Assembly (NCBI GenBank): GCA_046155505.1
Contig: JBJXFK010000285.1
Location: forward strand, 1 to 13,289
DNA from: JBJXFK01 sp046155505
GTDB lineage: Bacteria; Planctomycetota; Phycisphaerae; UBA1845; Fen-1342
Length of the DNA: 13,289 nucleotides
Direction: 5' to 3'
Positions 1-6,350 of this stretch are shown here, one piece after another (within the stretch, counting starts at the first letter, position 1; each line of letters opens with the position of its first letter). A program made the translations under genes and the position numbers. Under the pieces are notes generated by a model that was not told the DNA's origin, did not search any database, and saw only the letters and a list, made by a program, of their open reading frames with translations.

Positions 1-2330
1 GGGTTCTGTTTCTGAATCAAAACGGAACGGTCGCAGGACATCAGAAAATCAGTGACACAGCCGGGGGGTTCAGCGGCACACTTGATTCCGAGGATCACTT
101 CGGATTCTCGGTTGCTCGGGTTGGAGATTTGAATGGCGATGGTGTGACCGAGCTGGCCGTTGGGGCGCAGCTTGACGACGATGGCGGTCAAGATCGCGGC
201 GCTGTTTGGGTGCTGTTTCTTGATGGGGCTTGCTCTTCTGGGTTACCCGACTGTAACGCGAATCAGATCTGGGACGCTTGCGATATATCAAGCGGCATGA
301 GTAATGACTGCAACGGCGACGGCATTCCCGACGAATGCGAGTCGGATTGCAATGGCAACGGCGTGCCGGACGATTGCGATATCGCAAACTGCCCTCCGGG
401 GGATTTGACCTGTGTCGATTGCAATGGGGACGGCGTACCCGATCAGTGTCAAACTCAACAGTCGATGGTGCTGGTGCCCTCTGGCGAGTTCGAAATGGGA
501 GACCATCACAATGAGGGGTTTTTCCACGAATACCCGCTACACCTTGTGTACATCGACGCCTTTTTAATGAACAGATACGAGGTTACCAACGAACAATATG
601 CTGCCGGACTCAACTGGGCGTTAGCTCATGGCGGCTTGATCACCGTGGCCGGAAATGGTGCCGTCCAGCGAGCAAGCGCAATCGCCCCATTCAGATACTG
701 CGATACGACTTCGAGTAGCTCCACCAGCCGAATCACCTGGAACGGCAGTGCCTTCGGCGTGGTGCCTGGCAAGGAACACCACCCAATGGTGCGAGTGAGC
801 TGGTTCGGCGCGGCGGCCTACGCCAACTGGCGCAGTGAGATGGAAGGCCTGGAGCCGACCTACGGAGTTAGCGACAACGTGGCGTGGGAGTGTAACTTCA
901 CGGTCAACGGTTACCGCCTCCCGACTGAGGCCGAATGGGAGAAGGCGGCAAGAGGCGGGTTAAGCCCTTACCGCAGGTATCCGTGGGGAGGCAGCATTTC
1001 AGGTGGAAATGCCAACTATAGGGAATCCGGCGACCCGTTTGAACAAGAGTCGCCGCCGGGTACTGCGCCGGTGGGCTACTACAACGGCGGACAGACTCCC
1101 GCCGGTCCCGACATGGCCAATGGATATGGCCTCTACGATATGGCTGGCAACGCCTGGGAATGGTGCAACGACTGGTTCAGCACCAGCTATTACTCGAGCA
1201 GCCCCTATGACAATCCCAGAGGCCCGGCAACCGGCTTGTACCGCGTGTATCGAAGCGGCTCGTGGTCCAACCTCGTTGAAGAGATGCGCTGTGCGCGCAG
1301 AAACGCCTACGATGTTGACGGGGTGGGGTACGATAGCGGATTCCGGCTGGTCCGTTCTTGCGGTTCGGGCAACTGCGCCGACTGCAACACCAACGGCATC
1401 CCCGACGAATGTGAGCCGGATTGCGACAACGACGGTATCCCAGATGATTGCGACCCCGGCTCGTGCTGCCCCAACTTCCCCGACTGTAACGGCAACGGCC
1501 GGCCCGACGAATGCGAATGCACGCAAGCGCCAGTGATACCCGTTCTGCCGGCGCTGCCGCCGATCTGTTTGCCGCATGAGACGAACTGCCTGCCCGGCAA
1601 CGCGGTGTTGTGTCTACCGGTTATGGGCAATCCGCCAACTTGCTGGCAGTGGCAAAAGGAAGACGAGTTCAATCCCGGCGTGTGGGACGACTTGCCGCAG
1701 AGCGCTCACTTCGACGGTGTTGCGTCGCCGTGCCTCACGATCGTCGGCGTGACGCTCGGCGATGCGGGCAACTACCGCGTCGTCGCCGCGAACGGCTGCG
1801 GCGTGACGCCGAGCAACGCGACGAATCTCGCGCTGTTGCAGTCCATCTGCATTTTCAATCAGCCGGACGACATCGGCGTACCCGGCCCGGTCTGCGTCGG
1901 CTCGTACAACCACGAGTTGGAGGTGGACACGATCGGCGGCATCGAGTCGGTGACGTATCAGTGGTATCGACGACAACCGGGGCAATCGAATCAGCCGATT
2001 CCCGGCGCGACCGGCCAGACGCTACTGCTGAGCCCGATCAGGCTCAACGACGCGGGCGAGTATTACGTCATCGCGCACTCCGCTACGTGTGATGTCGCCA
2101 GTCGCGCGGCTACGGTTTCGGTTTACTTGCTCTGCGGCGATCTGAACGAAGATGGGGCGTGCAACCTGACCGATCTGGCGAAACTGCTGTCGAGATTCGG
2201 CGAGCCGACCGGCATGACGCGACCCGACGGCGATCTCGATTGCGACGGCGACGTGGACCTGAGCGATCTTTCCAGGCTGCTCGCGCACTTCGGGCAAACG
2301 TGTCCGGGAGTGGGGTGCCCTTGTTCGTAA
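1..2330 (+). CDS. Modular secreted protein (FG-GAP / DCNxNGxPDEC repeats / FGE-sulfatase domain / Ig-like / dockerin-like), 5' end outside window
   Basis: The frame is open from position 3, so the true start lies before the window; 775 codons are visible. Modules in order: an FG-GAP beta-propeller repeat (3-230, with DLNGDGVTELAVGA); acidic Cys-paired calcium-loop repeats of the form DCNGDGIPDECE (about 255-460); an FGE-sulfatase/SUMF1 domain (about 465-1360, opening MVLVPSGEFEMG, with YRLPTEAEWEKAARGG and AWEWCNDW); a second block of DCNxNGIPDECE repeats (1375-1520); two Ig-like domains (about 1545-2135, with GNYRVVAANGCG and GEYYVIAHS); and a C-terminal dockerin-like pair of calcium loops (GDLNEDGACNLTDLAKLL and GDLDCDGDVDLSDLSRLL, 2136-2330). 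Such proteins are typically exported and act at or outside the cell surface, with the Cys/Asp repeats as stalks and the dockerin-like end as an attachment point. The SUMF1 domain lacks the two redox cysteines of true formylglycine-generating enzymes, so a binding or structural role is more likely than catalysis. Ends with TAA. Confidence 0.9.
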   Translation, partial: VLFLNQNGTVAGHQKISDTAGGFSGTLDSEDHFGFSVARVGDLNGDGVTELAVGAQLDDDGGQDRGAVWVLFLDGACSSGLPDCNANQIWDACDISSGMSNDCNGDGIPDECESDCNGNGVPDDCDIANCPPGDLTCVDCNGDGVPDQCQTQQSMVLVPSGEFEMGDHHNEGFFHEYPLHLVYIDAFLMNRYEVTNEQYAAGLNWALAHGGLITVAGNGAVQRASAIAPFRYCDTTSSSSTSRITWNGSAFGVVPGKEHHPMVRVSWFGAAAYANWRSEMEGLEPTYGVSDNVAWECNFTVNGYRLPTEAEWEKAARGGLSPYRRYPWGGSISGGNANYRESGDPFEQESPPGTAPVGYYNGGQTPAGPDMANGYGLYDMAGNAWEWCNDWFSTSYYSSSPYDNPRGPATGLYRVYRSGSWSNLVEEMRCARRNAYDVDGVGYDSGFRLVRSCGSGNCADCNTNGIPDECEPDCDNDGIPDDCDPGSCCPNFPDCNGNGRPDECECTQAPVIPVLPALPPICLPHETNCLPGNAVLCLPVMGNPPTCWQWQKEDEFNPGVWDDLPQSAHFDGVASPCLTIVGVTLGDAGNYRVVAANGCGVTPSNATNLALLQSICIFNQPDDIGVPGPVCVGSYNHELEVDTIGGIESVTYQWYRRQPGQSNQPIPGATGQTLLLSPIRLNDAGEYYVIAHSATCDVASRAATVSVYLLCGDLNEDGACNLTDLAKLLSRFGEPTGMTRPDGDLDCDGDVDLSDLSRLLAHFGQTCPGVGCPCS

Positions 2331-2596
2331 GTGACGGGGAGTGCGAGTGACCGAGCCGTGACTGTGAGCGCGCGGGGTGCCGATTTGGTAAGCAAATCAA
2401 GGACCGCTCCCTTACGGTCGCGGCTCGGTTTCGCGCTCGCTTGCGCGAGCGGGCACTCGCTTGCGCTTCGCGTTCGGTTCGCCGCTTGCGCGAGCGGGCA
2501 CTCGCTTGCGCGTCGCGTTCGGATCGCTGGCGCGGCGGGATCGGCGCGACTACAATGCGGGCTCGTTTGCCCATGCACCCACGCGAGTCACGATCG
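2331..2596. repeat. Repeat-filled gap with a 45-bp tandem duplication (2440-2529)
   Basis: Two head-to-tail 45-bp units, 2440-2484 and 2485-2529, agree at 42 of 45 positions (differences at unit positions 28, 39 and 44). Each contains CTTGCGCGAGCGGGCACTCG. Just before them, CGCTCGC-TTGC-GCGAGCG forms a 7-bp hairpin. At 2402-2419 GACCG...CGGTC closes another small hairpin in the GC-rich segment GGACCGCTCCCTTACGGTCG. Both sequences resemble short dispersed repeats common between planctomycete genes. Open frames cross the area only because it is GC-rich; I see no gene. Any promoter for the following gene must lie here, but no clear -10 box stands out. Confidence 0.75.
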
Positions 2597-3220
2597 ATGC
2601 TGATCGACATCACCCCGCCCATCTCTCCATCGCTCGGCGTCTGGCCCGGCGACACGCCCGTGTCGCGCGAGGTGCTGCTCGACATGAAGCAGGGCGCGAA
2701 CATCACCCTCAGCACCCTGCGCGCGACGGTACACCTTGGCGCACACGCCGACGCGCCGAATCATTATGGGACACACGCACCGGCGATCCACGAACGATCA
2801 CTCGACTATTACCTCGGCGAATGCCAGGTCATTCGCGCCGATGTGCCGCGTGGGCAACGCATCACGCCCGCCATGCTGGCTGCGGCGGTCGAGTCGCCGC
2901 GCGTGCTGCTCTGCACCGGCACGCTGCAAGACCCCGATAACTGGAATACAGATTTCGCCGCTCTGTCGCCAGAGTTGATCGACACGCTTCACGCACGCGG
3001 CGTGCGGCTGATCGGCATCGACACGCCGAGCGTGGACTTGTTCGACTCGAAAGACCTGCCCGCGCACAAGGCGATCCTCGCCTGCGACATGGCGATCCTC
3101 GAAGGCGTCGTCCTGACGCACGTAACGCCGGGCAAGTACGAGTTGATCGCCTTGCCGTTGCCGTTGGTCGGGTTCGACGCCAGCCCGGTGCGCGCGGTGC
3201 TGCGGCCGCTTGCGAGGTGA
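2597..3220 (+). CDS. kynB: Cyclase-family protein, kynurenine formamidase (KynB)-like
   Basis: A 207-residue protein, close to the roughly 210 residues usual for bacterial KynB. KynB hydrolyses N-formyl-L-kynurenine to kynurenine and formate in cytoplasmic tryptophan breakdown (EC 3.5.1.9). The metal-binding family motif HxGxHxDxPxH is present as HLGAHADAPNH (residues 46-56). The later GIDTPSVDLFDSKDLPAHK stretch and the closing YELIALPLPLVGFDASPVRAVL are also typical of the KynB branch. The ATG at 2597 was chosen because the protein there begins MLIDITPPIS as family members do. Upstream in-frame codons run back through the 45-bp repeat and look non-coding. An ATG at 2573 is a weaker alternative, and no good ribosome binding site decides between them. 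No other kyn genes are in the window, so the substrate is inferred from similarity; other cyclase-family hydrolases share the fold. Confidence 0.82.
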   Translation: MLIDITPPISPSLGVWPGDTPVSREVLLDMKQGANITLSTLRATVHLGAHADAPNHYGTHAPAIHERSLDYYLGECQVIRADVPRGQRITPAMLAAAVESPRVLLCTGTLQDPDNWNTDFAALSPELIDTLHARGVRLIGIDTPSVDLFDSKDLPAHKAILACDMAILEGVVLTHVTPGKYELIALPLPLVGFDASPVRAVLRPLAR

Positions 3221-3532
3221 GAACGCAGTACCGCTCGCCGCGGCGAGTCTTCCTGAAATTTGCGCGGCGCGGACACCAGAAGTCACCCGCAGCATCAAAA
3301 GTTCGCGAGGTTTCACACGCCCGCGGCGGGGCTGTCAATATCTCCATAACCGCATTCATGCAAAGCAGTTAGAAACGACAAACAGCGTGACTAAGCAGGA
3401 GCAATTTCGCGGCCGGCGACCACTTTTGTCTTGCCTTTACGCAATCCAAACGCTTACATTCTGCCGCTCGGCAGGGTCTATTGAGCAAGGATGCACCTCC
3501 CGCCAGGGTTGGCGGAACAACAAGGAGATTGC
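3221..3532. other. 312-bp gap before accA: palindrome, candidate promoter and 5' UTR hairpin
   Basis: A perfect 14-bp palindrome (CTCGCCGCGGCGAG, 3234-3247) lies 13 bases after the kynB stop and may act as a weak stop signal, but no T-run follows. A candidate accA promoter is at 3431-3460. A hairpin CCGCCA-GGGT-TGGCGG (3500-3515) lies just before the ribosome binding site AAGGAG (3522-3527). I see no gene here. Confidence 0.5.
3431..3460 (+). promoter_or_regulatory. Candidate sigma70-type promoter of accA
   Basis: TTGCCT (3431-3436) and TACATT (3455-3460) are 18 bases apart, each matching four of six positions of the TTGACA/TATAAT consensus. The same -35 hexamer TTGCCT occurs in the better promoter before rpmE. 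The start site would be near 3467, giving a leader of about 65 bases. Prediction by eye only. Confidence 0.35.
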
Positions 3533-4633
3533 ATGAGCACGCAATCGAGTGTTTCAGAACCGGGCGCGGTCAATCTGAAACACGTGCTCGAGTTCGAAAA
3601 GCCGTTCGTGAAAATGGAGCAGGAGATTCAGCGGCTGATTGGGAGCCAGGCTGAAACGGGACGTGATTATTCGGACGTGATCGGCAGCATTCGCGAGCAG
3701 CTAACAAACGGATTGAAGCAGGCGTACGCGAACCTGACACCGGCGGAAACGGTGCAGGTCGCGCGACATCCGCGACGCCCGCTGCTGCGCGACTATATCA
3801 AGATGATCTGCAAGGATTTTTGCGAGATCCACGGCGACCGTCTGTTCTGGGATGACAAGGCGATGGTTTGCGGCTTTGCTCGAATGGGCGAACACCGCGT
3901 CATGCTTATCGGACACCAGAAGGGTCGCGATACCACCGAACGCATTCAATGTAACTTCGGCTGTGCTCATCCAGACGGCTATCGCAAGGCCCTTCGCGCG
4001 ATGAAGCTGGCCGAGAAGTTCAAGGTGCCGGTGGTTTGCCTGGTCGATACGCCGGGCGCGTTCCCGGGGCTCGAAGCCGAAGAACGCGGCATCGCCAGCG
4101 CGATCGCCATCAACCTGATGGAGATGTCGCGGCTGTCGACGCCGATCGTCGCATGCGTCATCGGCGAGGGTGGTAGCGGCGGCGCTTTGGGTATCGCCGT
4201 CGCCGACCACGTCGCCGTCATGGAACATGCGTACTACTCGGTGATCAGCCCCGAAGGCTGCGCGGCGATCCTGTTCAAAAACAGCGATCCGGCGTCGTGT
4301 GCCAAGGCAGCAGCGATGCTGAAGCTGACCAGCAAGGATCTTCGCCGACTGAATCTGATCGATTCGGTGGTCGAAGAACCGCTGGGCGGTGCCCATCGCG
4401 ATCCGCAGGCGATGGCGGCGAATCTCGTGGCCTGGGTCAGCCGCTCGCTGAAGGAACTTCAGCGGGTGAAGCCCGAGACGCTGCTCAAACGGAGGTACGA
4501 AAAACTCCGCAGCATCGGCTCGTTCTTCGAGTCGCGCCCGCGAGCCGTCATCGAGGTTGCCGCCCCGACCAAGCCGCGAACGCGGAAGACAGCCGCCGGC
4601 TCGACACGCGATGCCGTTGCCGCAGAAGCGTGA
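3533..4633 (+). CDS. accA: Acetyl-CoA carboxylase, carboxyltransferase subunit alpha
   Basis: AccA pairs with AccD to form the carboxyltransferase that moves CO2 from biotin carrier protein to acetyl-CoA, giving malonyl-CoA, the first committed step of fatty acid synthesis in the cytoplasm (EC 2.1.3.15). The 366 residues include the usual opening VLEFEKPFVKMEQEIQRL (residues 18-35), RDYIKMICKDFCEIHGDR (86-103), and the crotonase-fold acyl-CoA and oxyanion region LVDTPGAFPGLEAEERG (170-186) and GEGGSGGALG (211-220). The ATG at 3533 is preceded by AAGGAG with a 5-base spacer, which decides the start. It is longer than the 319-residue E. coli protein, mainly through a basic Ala/Lys/Arg-rich tail after about residue 335. 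No accD or biotin carboxylase gene is nearby, so it appears to be transcribed apart from its partners. Confidence 0.96.
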   Translation: MSTQSSVSEPGAVNLKHVLEFEKPFVKMEQEIQRLIGSQAETGRDYSDVIGSIREQLTNGLKQAYANLTPAETVQVARHPRRPLLRDYIKMICKDFCEIHGDRLFWDDKAMVCGFARMGEHRVMLIGHQKGRDTTERIQCNFGCAHPDGYRKALRAMKLAEKFKVPVVCLVDTPGAFPGLEAEERGIASAIAINLMEMSRLSTPIVACVIGEGGSGGALGIAVADHVAVMEHAYYSVISPEGCAAILFKNSDPASCAKAAAMLKLTSKDLRRLNLIDSVVEEPLGGAHRDPQAMAANLVAWVSRSLKELQRVKPETLLKRRYEKLRSIGSFFESRPRAVIEVAAPTKPRTRKTAAGSTRDAVAAEA

Positions 4634-4655
4634 ACGATGTTTGCCTGAGTGATGT

Positions 4656-4680
4656 CACGCACCGAGCGATCGGTGACGTG
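4656..4680 (+). terminator. Hairpin with GNRA loop after accA (possible terminator)
   Basis: CACG-CACCGA / TCGGTG-(A)-CGTG forms a 10-bp stem with one bulged A and a GCGA tetraloop, starting 22 bases after the accA stop. GCGA belongs to the stable GNRA loop class. No T-run follows, so it may protect the 3' end or act with Rho rather than being a classic intrinsic terminator. The rest of the 4634-4839 gap holds no gene I can support. Confidence 0.4.
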
Positions 4681-4839
4681 TATCGATTCATCGGCTTGTC
4701 GCTCCGCTTTTTGAGGAGTGAATTTTGCCGATCGACGTTTGCGGACGGTTCCGCGGCGCGGCGGGGTCGTCCGAAGTTCGATGATGGACAGGAAGACGCC
4801 GGCAACGGCCGGTCGCACGTCTGAACGTGAAGTGCCGAA

Positions 4840-5181
4840 ATGCCGACTTCGCAGCAGCCGTACCCGCTGCAGTTTGATTTGGATCGCTCGGCGGGTCTGC
4901 GGATCCGTTGGTCGGACGGTCATGAATCGGCACTTTCGCTGGTGGAAGTGCGAAAAGCCTGCCCGTGTGCGACCTGTCGGGCAGAGCGTGAGGAGCGGGC
5001 GAAAAACCCGCTCATGGTGGTCAAGACGCCGCAAAACCCGCGCGATTTGGTGACCGTGGCGACCGCCGAACTCACGGGGCGCTATGCGATCCGCATTTCG
5101 TGGAAGGACGGCCACGACACCGGGATTTACGACTTTGGTTTGCTGAGGAGGCTCGACCCGAAAGCGCCACAGGCGGAATGA
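4840..5181 (+). CDS. DUF971 (GBBH-like N-terminal domain) protein
   Basis: A 113-residue single-domain protein that matches the DUF971 / gamma-butyrobetaine hydroxylase N-terminal-like family, small proteins also found fused to Mrp/ApbC-type iron-sulfur carriers or to hydroxylases. Two half-repeats of the fold are visible: LRIRWSDGHESALSLVEVRKACPCATCR (as positions 20-47) and YAIRISWKDGHDTGIYDFGLLRRL (near 86-109). Cys41, Cys43 and Cys46 (CPCATC) are the family's likely metal ligands. The ATG at 4840 has no strong ribosome binding site, but the protein start fits the family. It stands alone between accA and the next gene, so context adds nothing on function. The biochemical role of stand-alone members is not established. 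Confidence 0.85.
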   Translation: MPTSQQPYPLQFDLDRSAGLRIRWSDGHESALSLVEVRKACPCATCRAEREERAKNPLMVVKTPQNPRDLVTVATAELTGRYAIRISWKDGHDTGIYDFGLLRRLDPKAPQAE

Positions 5182-5261
5182 ACCGTGCGAGTCTGACGCA
5201 CGTAACAGCCCTTTGGTGCGAAGCGACGGTCGAGCGGGAGCTTGACGTAAGCAGTTGGAGC

Positions 5262-5287
5262 AATACCCCGCGTTGGGGCATATTTTT
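5262..5287 (+). terminator. Candidate intrinsic terminator after the DUF971 gene
   Basis: CCCC (5266-5269), loop GCGTT, GGGG (5275-5278), then TTTTT at 5283-5287. Flanking A/T pairs extend the stem after one mismatch. The GC core is short, so strength is uncertain. It lies 80 bases after the stop at 5181 and before the -10 box of the next gene. Confidence 0.45.
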
Positions 5288-5310
5288 CGTGAAATCCGAG
5301 AGAATTTCGA

Positions 5311-5316
5311 TATACT
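5311..5316 (+). promoter_or_regulatory. Candidate -10 box of the DUF2617-like gene
   Basis: TATACT matches five of six consensus bases. No convincing -35 hexamer is found at 16-18 bases upstream. The gene start at 5348 would give a leader of about 25 bases. Confidence 0.35.
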
Positions 5317-5347
5317 CGTTCGCTTACTGAAGGATCAGGAAAACGAC

Positions 5348-5917
5348 ATGGGACAACACCTCAAAAAGATGGAATCGGGGATCGCCGTTCAGACGGCGGC
5401 GGACCTGCATTTGTTTCTGCTCGATCGCGCGCTGCATCCGGAACTGTTCCGGCAGTATGGCAGCTACCGCGTGTCGCAGGCGCGCTATCACGCCGACATT
5501 TGGTTCACGGGCCTTAGCCATGTTGTGACCGTGACAGCGGGTCAGCGCTCGTTGACCGAGCTGGTCGGTGCCGACAGTGAGTTGCTGCCCGGACGCGGCA
5601 TTTTGACCCGCTTCCGGATGAAGGGCGAGCGTGACCTCGAGCGTCGCAGCCCGGACGGCTGGCACTACATGGTCAGCACGCAGGTCGAGACGATGGACGA
5701 GCCGTTGTTCAAGAGCGTGCATCACGATTTGGTGAAGCACGCGGCCAAGCGCGGCTGGTTCGCGCAGTTCGATCAGTGGGGCGACGGCGATCTCGCGCCT
5801 TTCAGCTACATCGATCAGGAAGCCCGCGATTCCGAGTTTCACGTACACGCGTTCCACTCGTTCCCGAGCGAGCGCACGGTGGTGAAGACGCAGACGATTT
5901 TTGAATTGCCGAAGTAA
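5348..5917 (+). CDS. Conserved hypothetical protein, DUF2617-like
   Basis: A 189-residue soluble protein without signal peptide or membrane segment. It reads like the DUF2617 family in its mid-region (RARYHADIWFTGLSHVV-like, with GLSHVVTV at residues 55-62) and its end (HVHAFHSFPSERTVVKTQTIFEL, near 165-187). I recognise the family by general appearance, not by a search, and its function is unknown. The ATG at 5348 is preceded by AGGA with a 7-base spacer; the frame stays open back to 5255, but that would run through the -10 box and terminator, so the shorter form is preferred. Conserved-looking His and Arg residues (H49, H58, H166, H168) could suggest a binding site. A strong terminator follows 24 bases after the stop, so it is probably a single-gene unit. 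Confidence 0.75.
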   Translation: MGQHLKKMESGIAVQTAADLHLFLLDRALHPELFRQYGSYRVSQARYHADIWFTGLSHVVTVTAGQRSLTELVGADSELLPGRGILTRFRMKGERDLERRSPDGWHYMVSTQVETMDEPLFKSVHHDLVKHAAKRGWFAQFDQWGDGDLAPFSYIDQEARDSEFHVHAFHSFPSERTVVKTQTIFELPK

Positions 5918-5941
5918 ACGGGATGCAGATTCCGTTGGACT

Positions 5942-5988
5942 CGCCGAAGGGCTCCGTCGTGATCGCGACCGGGCCCTTCGGCGTTTTT
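5942..5988 (+). terminator. Strong intrinsic terminator
   Basis: CGCCGAAGGGC (5942-5952) pairs perfectly with GCCCTTCGGCG (5973-5983), followed by TTTTT (5984-5988). The 20-base loop can itself pair in part (GTCG/CGAC). It ends the plus-strand block just before the convergent minus-strand block. Confidence 0.9.
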
Positions 5989-6008
5989 GTGGAGCGGCAC
6001 CCAAATCC

Positions 6009-6034
6009 TTGTGGAGCAGCCGCCCTCGGCTGCG
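6009..6034 (+). repeat. 26-bp dispersed repeat, copy 1
   Basis: The 26 bases here, with core GTGGAGCAGCCGCCCTCGGC, are exactly the reverse complement of 10120-10145 in the dnaX linker. An identical 26-mer twice in 13 kb, once in a gap and once in a gene, points to a dispersed element. Confidence 0.85.
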
Positions 6035-6049
6035 AATTCTTTCCCGGTG

Positions 6050-6240
6050 GCACTCGGCCCGCCGGGTGGCGTGATTGCCGAGGCTGTGCAAGATGTACGA
6101 GTCGGCGGCGAAGACGTGGCGATTGCCGAACGGCGGGAAGTTGCTGCCGACGGTGATCGCGGGCGTGCCGTTTCGTTGACCGAAAAAAAGACCGAGAAGT
6201 CCGCCGCCTGATCAGCGGAGTCATCAACGAAATTTGACAA
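6050..6240 (-). pseudogene. Possible frameshifted gene fragment, unidentified
   Basis: On the minus strand from about 6190 to 6050 one frame reads RNGTPAITVGSNFPPFGNRH and continues to ...SLGNHATRRAE; almost every codon ends in G or C, which is the pattern of the real genes here and not of the other frames. Upstream, the matching reading (SNFVDDSADQAADFSVFF) is in a different frame; the two join if the run of seven T residues (complement of 6183-6189) had eight. No start, stop or family could be established. Alternatives: a repeat that happens to be codon-like, or a base-call error in the homopolymer. Confidence 0.25.
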
Positions 6241-6350
6241 GCGCTCGGTGGCGAGTTCAGAAAGGCCGCCTCGCCACGCACCATGCTTTCTCTGTGGCCT
6301 CGGTGACCTCTGTGGCTAGCTCTCCCACTCCGCGTCCCCGGTGGCGACTC

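Larger units (their letters stand above)
5989..6350. other. Convergent gap: dispersed repeats and unresolved sequence
   Basis: The 433-bp space between the two convergent gene blocks (5918-6350) begins with the terminator above. It then holds a 26-bp sequence (6009-6034) that recurs inverted inside dnaX, a possible broken gene fragment (about 6050-6240, minus), and two CTCTGTGGC copies 18 bases apart (6290-6298 and 6308-6316) of a type seen in planctomycete intergenic repeats. No intact gene is supported. Confidence 0.6.

Noticed and set aside
2440..2529. Tandem repeats considered as a CRISPR array
   Set aside because: Two adjacent units with no unique spacers and no cas genes.
2110..2715. 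Minus-strand open frames over the repeat region and the secreted protein end
   Set aside because: They consist of translated repeats (SRDRKGAV-like, ASARSRKR-like) and antisense of the dockerin-like region.
5324..6091. Minus-strand 255-codon frame opposite the DUF2617-like gene
   Set aside because: Most of it is antisense of the plus-strand gene; only its upstream portion has codon-like third positions and is treated separately.
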